Shown one piece after another: positions 42,919 through 51,586 of a stretch of 64,000 bases of DNA (position 1 is the first letter of the stretch; each line of letters opens with the position of its first letter). The translations under genes and the position numbers were made by a program. This stretch comes from Thermoproteus sp. Lineage in GTDB: Archaea; Thermoproteota; Thermoprotei; Thermoproteales; Thermoproteaceae. The stretch covers positions 372,001 to 436,000 of the forward strand of contig JAWARJ010000001.1 of NCBI GenBank assembly GCA_038893495.1, given 5' to 3'. Below the pieces are notes generated by a model. The model did not search any database. It had not been told where the DNA came from and worked only from the letters and a program-made list of their open reading frames with translations.

Positions 42919-43383
42919 GTGGAGTGCCCATATTTCGTCGAGCCCAATCTAGCCGGTAGCTGTATGCCCCGTAGAGGTGATCTCGACAAATTTCCAAGTC
43001 TCGGCATAAAATACGTAATTACTCTCGCCGAGGATTGGGAGTTGAGAGAATATGGGGGGTGGGCCGGCCCCGACGAATATAAGACCGAGCTGGAGCTGAG
43101 GGGGATTAAGTGGCTACACTGGCCGACGCCCGACGGGAGGGCCCCCAGCAACCTACAAGCTTTAGTCAGGATAATAGCCTCCTTGACGAGACTCGGCGGC
43201 GTCTTGGTCCACTGCGTCGGCGGGGTCGGGAGGACCCCCACGACGCTTTCTGCCTACCTGATATATAAAGGCCTCGACGCCCACGAGGCCTTGAGGAGAG
43301 TCTCCGAAGTCGTGCCCGCCATATCGATATCCGAAGAGCAGTACTACGCCCTGTTGGAGCTGGAGACCCAACTGAGGGGCTAG
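42919..43383 (+). CDS. dual-specificity/tyrosine protein phosphatase
   Basis: 154 residues from GTG 42919. Catalytic loop 'VHCVGGVGRTPT' (HCx5R) with Cys nucleophile and Arg for phosphate, and an upstream general-acid region 'HWPTPDGRAP'. Small archaeal phosphatases of this type remove phosphate from Tyr or Ser/Thr. It is 28 bp ahead of dph6 on the same strand. Confidence 0.88.
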   Translation: MECPYFVEPNLAGSCMPRRGDLDKFPSLGIKYVITLAEDWELREYGGWAGPDEYKTELELRGIKWLHWPTPDGRAPSNLQALVRIIASLTRLGGVLVHCVGGVGRTPTTLSAYLIYKGLDAHEALRRVSEVVPAISISEEQYYALLELETQLRG

Positions 43384-43411
43384 CTACTCTTTTAAATATC
43401 CGATAGATCTC

Positions 43412-44095
43412 GTGGAGCTGATCGCCCTATATACTGGCGGCAAGGACAGCCACTACGCGATAATTAAGGCCATAGAGGCGGGCCACGAGGTGAAGTGCCT
43501 CCTCACGGCCGAGCCCGCGCGGATCGACTCCTATATGTTCCATGCAGTAAACGCCAAATGGGCGCTCCTCCACGGGGAGGCCATGGGGATACCCCACTAC
43601 CTATTTCAAGTCTCTGGCGTCAAGGAGAGAGAGGTAGAGGAGCTGGAGGCCGCATTGGCCAAATACAAGAGGGAGTGCGGAGCCGAAGGGCTCGTGACGG
43701 GGGCAATAGCCTCTAGATACCAAAAGGAGAGGGTAGACAGAGTGGCGGCGAGGCTGGGGCTCGCCCATGTGAGCCCGCTGTGGGGGAGAGACCAGAGGGA
43801 GCTCTTGAGGGAGGAGGCGGCCGCGTTGCGCTTCGTAATTGTGGCTGTTATGGCCATGGGCCTCGACGAGAGGTGGCTTGGAGTCGAGGTGGACGGAGGG
43901 AGGGCCGAGGCCCTCTTGAGGCTAAGCGAGAGGTACGGCTTCTCTCCTGTCGGCGAGGGAGGCGAGTACGAGACGTTTGTGGTGCGGAGCCCGCTCTTTA
44001 GGGGGAAGGAGGTGGAGATTGTCGACGCGGACAAGATATGGAGCCCCGCGGGGTGGGGCTATCTGGCCATCAAGTCGGCGAGGCTGAAGGGCTGA
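43412..44095 (+). CDS. dph6: diphthine-ammonia ligase
   Basis: 227 residues from GTG 43412. The ATP-pyrophosphatase loop 'ALYTGGKDSHYAI' and the C-terminal 'GEGGEYETFVVRSPLF' identify the Dph6/ATPBD4 family, which amidates diphthine to diphthamide on EF-2. 'VTGAIASRYQKERV' is another conserved block. Its end overlaps the convergent MNT gene by 26 bp. Confidence 0.92.
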   Translation: MELIALYTGGKDSHYAIIKAIEAGHEVKCLLTAEPARIDSYMFHAVNAKWALLHGEAMGIPHYLFQVSGVKEREVEELEAALAKYKRECGAEGLVTGAIASRYQKERVDRVAARLGLAHVSPLWGRDQRELLREEAAALRFVIVAVMAMGLDERWLGVEVDGGRAEALLRLSERYGFSPVGEGGEYETFVVRSPLFRGKEVEIVDADKIWSPAGWGYLAIKSARLKG

Positions 44096-44447
44096 CCGCC
44101 CCCTCCGGGCCGCAGATATGCAATCCGTCGTAGAGGCATTTGGCGCCTTTGAGCATATCCCTCAGGACCCCCTCCACTTTGAACTCCTCGCGCGCGAACA
44201 GCAGGAGGTCTATAGGCAGCCCGCGGCCCATTCTTAAAATCTCGGCGGCCGTCTCGAAGTAGTCTCCCAACTCCTCTAGGACCACCACGACGTCGAAGTC
44301 GCTACTGGGGCTGTGCGTCCCGGCGGCTCTAGAGCCGAAAAGTATCAACGTGACGCGGCCGCCGAAGCGGGCGACTACTCTCTCAACGAATCTGCTAAAA
44401 TTCTTCTCGTATTCCTCTACCCTCTTGGCAAGGACTTCCCACACCAC
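44070..44447 (-). CDS. MNT-type nucleotidyltransferase (HEPN-MNT partner)
   Basis: About 126 residues from GTG 44447 (an open frame extends upstream to 44723 but is unlike protein). The minimal nucleotidyltransferase motif is 'LFGSRAAGTHSPSSDFDVVV' (GSR...D.D) with a further acidic 'PIDLLLF'. In HEPN-MNT pairs, the MNT protein AMPylates or neutralises the HEPN toxin. It overlaps the HEPN gene by 31 bp. Confidence 0.88.
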   Translation of the reverse strand: MVWEVLAKRVEEYEKNFSRFVERVVARFGGRVTLILFGSRAAGTHSPSSDFDVVVVLEELGDYFETAAEILRMGRGLPIDLLLFAREEFKVEGVLRDMLKGAKCLYDGLHICGPEGAVSPSASPT

Positions 44448-44809
44448 TTCTCCACGAGGGAGGTTATTAACTCTGCCGCCGCTATGCACCGAGAGGCCGT
44501 GTTCGAGGTATAGGGCTTGACTCCCCTCGCCGGATATCTGGCGAGTATGTAGTGGGGCTCCAGCCATTCGGCCTCCTTGTATGCCCCTTCTGGCACCTCG
44601 AAGCCTAGCTTCGATATGACGTCCAACAGCTCGGTGAGGCTGTGCGTAAAGGGGTGAGATCCGGTACGCCATATCAAGACCCCCTTTAGGCACATCTCGA
44701 CCGCTTGATGTGCCGAAAAGCAAGCGAGGCTGAACAGTCCGGCGTCCCTCAACTCATACGCCGCCCTCAAGAACTCGGAGCAACGGTTAAGCCAATCCTC
44801 AAGCCCCAC
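44417..44809 (-). CDS. HEPN-domain protein (HEPN-MNT pair)
   Basis: 130 residues from GTG 44809; a TATA-like 'tttataaa' (about 44829-44836) is ~20-27 bp upstream. 'LACFSAHQAVEMCLKGVLIW', 'FTHSLTELLDVI' and 'LEPHYILARYPARG' form the four-helix HEPN pattern. The usual RNase motif RxxxxxH is not clearly intact, so RNase activity is uncertain. Pairs of this kind act as toxin-antitoxin modules in many archaea. Confidence 0.85.
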   Translation of the reverse strand: MGLEDWLNRCSEFLRAAYELRDAGLFSLACFSAHQAVEMCLKGVLIWRTGSHPFTHSLTELLDVISKLGFEVPEGAYKEAEWLEPHYILARYPARGVKPYTSNTASRCIAAAELITSLVEKWCGKSLPRG

Positions 44810-44837
44810 ATTGCGCTCGCGACACGCGTTTATAAAG

Positions 44838-44954
44838 GTAGAAGGGCATAGTCGGACCGAAACGCCCAGATCGAGGCGGCCGAGACCTTCACATCGCCGA
44901 CAGGAAAGGAAAGCCCGCCGATGGGACGCGACCTCGGCCTGTCGACGGCGAAGA
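44838..44954. other. 117-bp intergenic stretch, nothing supported
   Basis: Upstream of the HEPN promoter and below the gene at 44955. No start codon supports an ORF here; GC-rich. I see no RNA signature. Confidence 0.4.
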
Positions 44955-45584
44955 TCAGTTTCCTACGGCCGAGAGGCTGGCTATCCTCTCCACGAGAGCC
45001 GAGAGCGCTTCCCTTATTGCCCCGAGGGGCTCGGCCAGCTCCGGCGCGGCTTGGGCTAACAGGACGGCGCCGGGCAGAGTCCTGAGCCCCGCCTTATGTA
45101 CGGCCACCCCGCCCCATTCCACCACGACGCTGCCGATCGCCATAGTCCTCCCCTTATTTTCGGCAGAGACCACGGCGCCCTCGTAGGGGTATATCAAATA
45201 GGTCGCCGTCAGGCTGGAGCCCATATAGGGCACGTAGAGCTTGGGGACGACCCTCCTGATGGCGAAAGGCCCCTTCGAGTCTATTATTTTGGCCCACTTG
45301 GCCCCCAGCGCCTCTAGGCCCCTCACGTGCCCTTCAAGCCACTTGCCCAAATCGGCCCTATCAGGGGGCTCGTAGTCGGCCCCTAGAGCCCGTGCGACTT
45401 CGACGAGAAAGGCGTCGTAGGCCTCTGCGTAGGGCAAGACGTGGGGCTTGGCCTCCTCTAGGGAGAGAGGCACCTCGTCGTAGCCCCCAGGCCCCCTCCC
45501 CACGACCAGAGCACCCTCCGGCCTAACTATCAACGTGGCGTCCTCCAGCCCTCTAAGCCTCCCTATAGGTATAGAGAAGTCCAT
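44955..45584 (-). CDS. conserved protein, function unknown
   Basis: 209 residues, mixed alpha/beta, with N-terminal 'IPIGRLRGLEDATLIVRPEG' and C-terminal amphipathic helices; no family recognised. TATA-like 'tatttatt' (~45602-45609) is positioned for a leaderless ATG at 45584, divergent from the ABC transporter operon. Confidence 0.6.
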   Translation of the reverse strand: MDFSIPIGRLRGLEDATLIVRPEGALVVGRGPGGYDEVPLSLEEAKPHVLPYAEAYDAFLVEVARALGADYEPPDRADLGKWLEGHVRGLEALGAKWAKIIDSKGPFAIRRVVPKLYVPYMGSSLTATYLIYPYEGAVVSAENKGRTMAIGSVVVEWGGVAVHKAGLRTLPGAVLLAQAAPELAEPLGAIREALSALVERIASLSAVGN

Positions 45585-45612
45585 TGCTCTTTAATTCGGC
45601 CAATAAATATTG

Positions 45613-45621
45613 CTTTTATAC
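45613..45621 (+). promoter_or_regulatory. TATA box for the Opp-type operon
   Basis: 'cttttatac', 19-27 bp upstream of GTG 45640. Confidence 0.6.
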
Positions 45622-45639
45622 AGATCGCTTAATCTAATA

Positions 45640-46608
45640 GTGCCGCCGGTCCTTACAGTAGAGGGGCTTAGACTCTACTACAACACCCAAAACGGCGTAG
45701 TTAAAGCAGTCGACGGGGTGTCATTTGAACTAGAGAGGGGGGAGGTCCTGGCGATAGTCGGCGAGTCGGGTAGCGGCAAGTCCTCGTTGGGATACGCCAT
45801 AATGCGCCTCCTACCAGAAAACACTGCTCTTTACGGCGGGAAGGTAGTGCTCCACGATGGCGGGGTCGACCTAGACGTTACGTCTATGGACGAGGAGACC
45901 CTTAGGCGTGAGGTCAGATGGAGACGTATCTCCATGGTCTTTCAAGCCTCTATGAACGCCATAGATCCCGTCTCGACCATTGGAGACTTTATATATAGAA
46001 TACTTAAAGAACACAAGCCCGAGATGGACAAAAAGGCAGGCGCAACTGTGATAAAAGAGGCGTTGAGGTCTGTGGGCCTCCCTCCTACAGTTTTCGACAT
46101 GTATCCCTTCGAGCTCTCGGGCGGGATGAAACAGAGGGTCATAATTGCCTTGGCCCTTATCTTAAGGCCCCTTGTGGTGATTTTGGACGAGCCCACTTCG
46201 GCGCTCGACGTAATAACACAAGCCAATATAATCTCCCTACTTAAGAGCCTTAGGGGAGACGTCTCGATGATCTTAATTACGCATGACTTGGCTTTGGCCT
46301 CCGAGATAGCTGACAGGATAGCAGTGATGTATGCAGGGAAGCTTGTAGAAATTGGGAGCGCCGAAGACGTGTTGACGTCGCCAAGACATCCATACACCAT
46401 AGCGTTGTTGGAATCCACGCCGACGTTAAGACAGGAGAAGACATTGGGCTTCATCCCGGGCAGAGTGCCCAGTTTGATCAATCCGCCTCTTGGCTGTCGC
46501 TTCCATCCGCGCTGTAAATACGCCATAGAGGTCTGCTCTAAGGAGGACCCGCCAGAGGTGGATCTAGGCAACGGGCATAAGGCCAGCTGTTGGCTTTTGA
46601 GGAGATGA
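45640..46608 (+). CDS. Opp/Dpp-type ABC transporter ATPase
   Basis: 322 residues from GTG 45640, chosen by the TATA spacing. Walker A 'GESGSGKSSLG', signature 'LSGGMKQRV', Walker B 'VVILDEPTSALD', and the C-terminal oligopeptide-type tail with Cys in 'LGCRFHPRCKYAIEVCS'. The pump energises uptake of peptides or oligosaccharides. Only one ATPase (OppD-like) is present; the usual second (OppF) is absent here. Followed without gap by two permeases. Confidence 0.92.
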   Translation: MPPVLTVEGLRLYYNTQNGVVKAVDGVSFELERGEVLAIVGESGSGKSSLGYAIMRLLPENTALYGGKVVLHDGGVDLDVTSMDEETLRREVRWRRISMVFQASMNAIDPVSTIGDFIYRILKEHKPEMDKKAGATVIKEALRSVGLPPTVFDMYPFELSGGMKQRVIIALALILRPLVVILDEPTSALDVITQANIISLLKSLRGDVSMILITHDLALASEIADRIAVMYAGKLVEIGSAEDVLTSPRHPYTIALLESTPTLRQEKTLGFIPGRVPSLINPPLGCRFHPRCKYAIEVCSKEDPPEVDLGNGHKASCWLLRR

Positions 46609-47618
46609 GCCCCCTCAGATATATCCTCCTGCGCCTCGCCTTGGCCATACCGACCATGTTGATATTGTTGACTGTAGTCTTCATCATCCTTAGGGTCATA
46701 CCGGGGAACCCCATAGAGGCTATGGTCGGCCAGAAGGCGCCTCCCGAGTATATACAACAGTTAATGGAGCAGGCCGGCCTCAACAAGCCCCTATACGTCC
46801 AGTATGCGGACTACATAAAGGGCGTATTTACTGGAGATCTAGGCAGGAGCTTTATAGACAACAGGCCGGTTATAGCGGACATAATGGACAGATTTCCGGC
46901 CACTGTGGAGCTCGCAATCTCTTCTTTTATAGTCAGTATAGCCATAGGCCACGCCCTGGCGTTTCTAGCGGCGTATTTCAGGAGGAACGTAGACGAGGCC
47001 GTGAGGCTCTATGCCATAATCGCCTATATTCTATTCATACCGTTTTTCGGCCTCGCGTTGCAGTTAATATTTGGCGTCTATTTGAAGTGGCTACCCATAG
47101 GGGGGAGGATCACGCCGGGCCTAGAGCCTCCGAGGATTACCGGCCTCTACGTCTTGGACTCCTTAATTTCTGGAGACTGGCCTGCCCTAGTCAGTGCGCT
47201 TAAACATTTAGTGCTCCCCTCAATAACTCTCGGAATTGTGATCTCCGGCGTCTTTACCAGATTTATACGTAATAATCTAGTCAAGACCCTTGAGGAGGAC
47301 TTCATAACTACCTACAAGGCGGCAGGCCTGCCGCGTTGGCGTATACTGTTGAGGGCCTATAGGGCCGCTTTAGTCCCAACTATAACTATGATGGGACTAC
47401 AACTAGCCCTACTGCTACAAGGCGCCGTATTGACAGAAACTACATTCTCCTGGCCTGGCCTCGGCACTTTATTGCTCGAGAGGATACAATATCTAGACTA
47501 CCCGACAGTACAGGGCATAGTTGTATTCTATGTACTCATAGTTGTATTTATAAATATAATAGTAGACCTTATAAATTTAGTAGTAGATCCTAGATTGAGG
47601 AGGGGGATATGGCATTAA
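46605..47618 (+). CDS. Opp/Dpp-type ABC permease (DppB-like)
   Basis: 337 residues from ATG 46605 (ATGA overlap with the ATPase stop). About six helices; 'RVIPGNPIEAMVG' near the N-terminus and the EAA loop 'TYKAAGLPRWRILLRAYRAA' that contacts the ATPase. Forms the channel with the next gene. Confidence 0.92.
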   Translation: MSPLRYILLRLALAIPTMLILLTVVFIILRVIPGNPIEAMVGQKAPPEYIQQLMEQAGLNKPLYVQYADYIKGVFTGDLGRSFIDNRPVIADIMDRFPATVELAISSFIVSIAIGHALAFLAAYFRRNVDEAVRLYAIIAYILFIPFFGLALQLIFGVYLKWLPIGGRITPGLEPPRITGLYVLDSLISGDWPALVSALKHLVLPSITLGIVISGVFTRFIRNNLVKTLEEDFITTYKAAGLPRWRILLRAYRAALVPTITMMGLQLALLLQGAVLTETTFSWPGLGTLLLERIQYLDYPTVQGIVVFYVLIVVFINIIVDLINLVVDPRLRRGIWH

Positions 47619-48409
47619 AGCTGTATATCGGCTCGTTTATAGTAGGGTTAATCGTTGCATTTATACTAATAGGGCCTTTGGTCGCCAAGACCAGCCCCAC
47701 TATGTCTACAGATAGGCCGTTATTGCCGCCCAGCCAAGCCCATCCGCTAGGCACGGACAATCTAGGTAGAGACGTACTGGCTAGACTGATATATGGCGGA
47801 AGGGTGCCATTGGAAGTTGCTATATTCGCCACGATAATCTCCTCAGCCGTAGGAGTCCTCCTGGGCATGTTCTCTGGATATATAGGCAGGTGGCTAGATA
47901 GAGTCTTGACTATGATTATGGACAGCCTATACGCCTTCCCGGGACTTCTCATGGCCATGGCGATAGCCGCCGTCTTGGGCCCGAGCCCCCTCAACGCGAC
48001 TTTGGCAATAGGTTTTGTATACATACCTACATACTATAGGCTGGCCAGAAACGAGACGCAGGTAGTGAAGACCTTCCAATATATTGAGGCGGCTCGGGCG
48101 CTAGGCGCCTCCACCACACATATAGTGGTAAGGCACATATTGCCGACCTTAATTTTGACTATAGTCGTAGTGGCTACTATCAATTTGGCTGACGCCATAC
48201 TGACCGAAGCCGCGTTGGCCTTTTTCGGCTACACGGTCGTGCCGCCGACTCCCGACTGGGGCGCAGACCTGTCTGCGGCCAAATCATATATACTCAACGG
48301 CGCTTGGTGGCTCTTAACGCCGGGGCTCATGATAGTATTGACAGCCCTAGGCTTTTCGCTATTGGGAGACGGACTGGCCGAAAAGTTCGGCTTAAGGAAA
48401 AAAGTCTGA
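47609..48409 (+). CDS. Opp/Dpp-type ABC permease (DppC-like)
   Basis: 266 residues, overlapping the preceding permease by 10 bp. N-terminal 'PLGTDNLGRDVLARLIYGGR' is the DppC signature, and the EAA loop is 'IEAARALGASTTHIVVRHIL'. Partner of the DppB-like permease. Its stop is 2 bp from the stop of the convergent binding-protein gene. Confidence 0.92.
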   Translation: MALKLYIGSFIVGLIVAFILIGPLVAKTSPTMSTDRPLLPPSQAHPLGTDNLGRDVLARLIYGGRVPLEVAIFATIISSAVGVLLGMFSGYIGRWLDRVLTMIMDSLYAFPGLLMAMAIAAVLGPSPLNATLAIGFVYIPTYYRLARNETQVVKTFQYIEAARALGASTTHIVVRHILPTLILTIVVVATINLADAILTEAALAFFGYTVVPPTPDWGADLSAAKSYILNGAWWLLTPGLMIVLTALGFSLLGDGLAEKFGLRKKV

Positions 48410-48411
48410 TT

Positions 48412-50046
48412 TTACGAGGAGAAAATGAGCCAGTACCTCAATATCATCGTGGGATCTACAGTTATCTTAATACCGGGCTTCGTCACAATGTACAACTTGC
48501 CCTGGAAGAGAGGAACTATGGGGACATCCTGGGCGACTATCTGTTGCACTTGCGCGTATATTTGAGCCCTCGCGGTCTGGTTTACCAACACCGACGCCTC
48601 GTCTAGTAGCTTATCCACAGTGGGGTTCGAATAGCCGTTGCCCAGCCAGGAGTTGGCGCCTGTCCTAAAGAACGGCACCATGTAGTCGTCGGGGTCCAGA
48701 TAGTCGGGGTACCACCCCAATAGGTACACCTCCATGGCGCCCTTCCTAGCGTAATCCGTGTAGGTGCTCCATTCAGCCGACCTTATGTTGACCGTAATGA
48801 GGCCGGTTGCCTCTAGCTGTTGCTTCAATAGGGCCGCCACATCCTGCTCGGTGCTTCCATAATGCGACGGGGTGTACCAGAGGTCTATAGTCAACTTGTT
48901 GTTGGGCGAATATCCGGCCTTCTGTAATAACTGTTGGGCCAACTGCGTATTGCAGTCTCCATACATCTGTTGGAATACAGGGACGGCGCCCCACATGCCG
49001 GAAGGTATCATGGTGTATAGAGGCATCATAGTGCCGTTGAACACCACGTTGATTATCTGGGACCTACATACGGCGGCCGCCAGGGCTTGCCTCACCAGAG
49101 TGTTGTTAATCATCTTGGTGTTGATGACCATATAGCGTATGAACATACTGGGCACCTCCACGACTTGGAACTTACCGCTGGCCTTAAGCGCCTGTAGATC
49201 CGGCGGGCTTAAAGTACGCCAGGCTATATCTATCTCGCCGCTCTCAAGGGCAAGCCTCAACGCCGATGAGTCGCTGTAGAACCTAATGACGACAGTCTTG
49301 TAATAGGGCTGGGGGCCGTACCAATAGGGGTTGGCCGTGAGGACTATGGTCTGGTCCCTCACGAATTTAGTTATACAGTATGGTCCGGCTCCTCCGGCGG
49401 TTTGGTCTGCGTCTACTTGCGTTGGGTTGTACTTGGGGCTTACCGGGAAGTAGGGCGGAGTGGCCACTAGCGCTAAGAAGTAGGCTACGGGCCTCTTCAA
49501 TATGAACTCCACGGTGTAGTTGTCGAGCGCAGTTACATTCTGCACGAAATAGGTCACTAGCCACGCGGGGTCTCCGTTTATCTTCATCACCCTCTGTATA
49601 GACCACACCACGTTCTGCGCGGTGACGGGAGTGCCGTCGCAGAACTTGGCGTCATGCCTCAAATGGAATATCCAGACGGTCCCGTTGTTTCTAACCTCCC
49701 AGCTGGTGGCCAGTGCGGGGACTAGCTCCGTTGTGCCGGGCTTGTACATGACCAGGCCCGACATGGTGTTGTAGAATATCTCCCAGGTAAAGAAGTCGTA
49801 GGCCATCGCGGGATCTAGCTCCGTCACTTTGTCCGTGACCCCTATCGTCAAGGTGGGCCCCGCCGCAGAGGTGCCCGTCTGTGTCGTTGTGGACGTCTGG
49901 ACGGCAGATGTGCTGGTGGAAGTCGTCGTGCTAGTGGGGGTGGTTTGTGGCGCGGGGGCAGGGGCTGGACGGCTGGCGAACAGCGCGGCGATTATTGCTA
50001 TCACCACGACGACTACGATTATTGCAATTATTATCGAAGTCCTCAT
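48412..50046 (-). CDS. extracellular solute-binding protein, family 5
   Basis: 544 residues. N-terminal membrane anchor (residues 4-24), a Ser/Thr-rich linker, then 'LTIGVTDKVTELDPAMAYDF' and 'WIFHLRHDAKFCDGTPVTAQ', the start of family 5 binding proteins for peptides or sugars. It faces the permease operon rather than lying in it, so its expression can be set separately. A TATA-like 'tatttaaaaa' precedes the start. Confidence 0.92.
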   Translation of the reverse strand: MRTSIIIAIIVVVVVIAIIAALFASRPAPAPAPQTTPTSTTTSTSTSAVQTSTTTQTGTSAAGPTLTIGVTDKVTELDPAMAYDFFTWEIFYNTMSGLVMYKPGTTELVPALATSWEVRNNGTVWIFHLRHDAKFCDGTPVTAQNVVWSIQRVMKINGDPAWLVTYFVQNVTALDNYTVEFILKRPVAYFLALVATPPYFPVSPKYNPTQVDADQTAGGAGPYCITKFVRDQTIVLTANPYWYGPQPYYKTVVIRFYSDSSALRLALESGEIDIAWRTLSPPDLQALKASGKFQVVEVPSMFIRYMVINTKMINNTLVRQALAAAVCRSQIINVVFNGTMMPLYTMIPSGMWGAVPVFQQMYGDCNTQLAQQLLQKAGYSPNNKLTIDLWYTPSHYGSTEQDVAALLKQQLEATGLITVNIRSAEWSTYTDYARKGAMEVYLLGWYPDYLDPDDYMVPFFRTGANSWLGNGYSNPTVDKLLDEASVLVNQTARAQIYAQVQQIVAQDVPIVPLFQGKLYIVTKPGIKITVDPTMILRYWLIFSS

Positions 50047-50088
50047 AGGGTTAAGCCATGAAGACGTTTTTAAATATTATTGAAAAAG

Positions 50089-51544
50089 TTAGGAAGTTAG
50101 TTGTGCTACTTCATTTTCTATCTGTTTGTATTTGGCTTGCGCCGCGGAGCGCCATATGGCTATCATCTCGTCCCTAAAGGCGGCGTCTTTGGCTATCCTG
50201 CTGTTTATGCTCTGGGCGTACTGGAGGGTGAAGGTGTAGGTGGTCCCGTTTACAGTAAAGGTCAAGGGAGAGCCGAGCTCCTCCGCAAGCCTCATGGCGG
50301 TGGTGGCGTTTATCTTGCCGGAATAATATGCGTTGAGTATGGCCCTCCAGGCCGCCTGTAGGTCGGACTGCGCTTGCGTTAACGCCACGAAGTAGTATAT
50401 CACCGCCTGTTCGTAGCTACTGGCCAGGCTGTCGTTGAAGTTCATGGCATGTAGGTTTTCCATCTGTAGGTATATTGCCTTCAGGTCGGGCCTCTTCTGT
50501 CCGGCTGTGGTGTTGAAGGCGTTGGGGTTGGCCGGCAGTCTGTTTATGCTGGGATCGAACACCATCTGTTGGCCGTCGGTGATGACCCAAGCCACGAAGG
50601 CCTCGGCGGCCGCTCTACAATTGGTGCTGTTGACCACCGCTATGGGGTCGCCGTTCACAGTGGTGTTGGGGGGTATTATGTACTTGGTGTGGGGGTTCTG
50701 CAGTTGGGCTATATAGCCATAGAAGTCTATGGTCCATCCGGCGCCGACGTCGCCTCTAATTATGGCGTCTCTGGCCCCCCTCGCTGGAGGTGTAGAGCCT
50801 GCCGTTGGCTAAAGTCAACGTGATTATCTGCCATCCCTTATCCCAGCCGTATGCCTGTAGTATTATCTCGGCCATCCTCGTGGCGCTAGTGGATTGAGAA
50901 ATATCGGCCACCGCCACCGGCGGGTATCCCGCCAGTAGCGCCTTGCCGTATGTAAACGAGGCTAAGTCGCTCCAGTCTTTAGGCGCGGGCAGGCCGGTGG
51001 CGTTAAGAAAGTCGAAATTTGCAGTTATGCCGAAGCTCGATACGGCCCAGGCGACCCAATAGACCTTCCCATCGGGGCCCTTGAGTTTAAGCGGCATGCC
51101 GGCCAGCGTATCGGGTATCTGAGCCAACGCCGCTTGGACTTCGGAACCCTCTAGGGGCAATAGGAAGCCGTCGCTGTATAACATATTGAATAACGTGGGC
51201 CCGCCGCCCCAAGCCACGTCGATCCCGCCTTGTTTGATGAGGGCCTCCCACTGCGACGCGGGCGGGTTCTTGAACACCAAGTTCTTAATGCCGTATTTCT
51301 TCGCCACGTCGCTAGATAGGAACAGCTTAACGGTCGCGTTCAAAATAGCGGTGGGGTGCCGCGTGAGTATCACCAATTGGGTGCATTGAGGCGCTGTCGT
51401 GGAGGTAGTAGTCGGCGAGGTGGCGGTCACAGAGGGGGTGGTAGTCTGGGGCGGGGCGCTTGGGCCTCTGGTCGCGAGAATGGCAACAATAGCGATTATT
51501 ACGACGACCACTACGGCTATTGCTATATAGGCTGTTCTTGTCAT
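50089..51544 (-). CDS. ABC solute-binding protein (Fe(III)/thiamine type) broken by a one-base frameshift
   Basis: Two frames form one protein. The first (51544 down to about 50775) has an N-terminal helix, Thr-rich linker and the 'LVILTRHPTAIL' start of family 1 binding proteins; it runs to '...LYTSSEGG' then off-frame. The second resumes with 'ARDAIIRGDVGAGWTIDFYG' and goes on to 'NEVAQLTS' at 50089. The break is at the run of six C (six G on the coding strand) at 50775-50780; five would restore the frame, giving ~484 residues. Its partner genes upstream are intact. Either sequencing error or a pseudogene. Confidence 0.85.
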
Positions 51545-51586
51545 AAGATTATTTTTTAATCGGACTTTAAAATATTGCGCTTAAGC

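Noticed and set aside
44448-44723. Longer N-terminus for the MNT protein
   Set aside because: The upstream 92 residues lie wholly within the HEPN gene on another frame and lack protein character.
44838-44960. Minus-strand frame reading 'KLIFAVDRPRS' then 'SIWAFRSDYALLPL' next to the HEPN gene
   Set aside because: No ATG, GTG or TTG start at its beginning and it runs into Gly/Arg-rich shadow sequence; not a supported gene.
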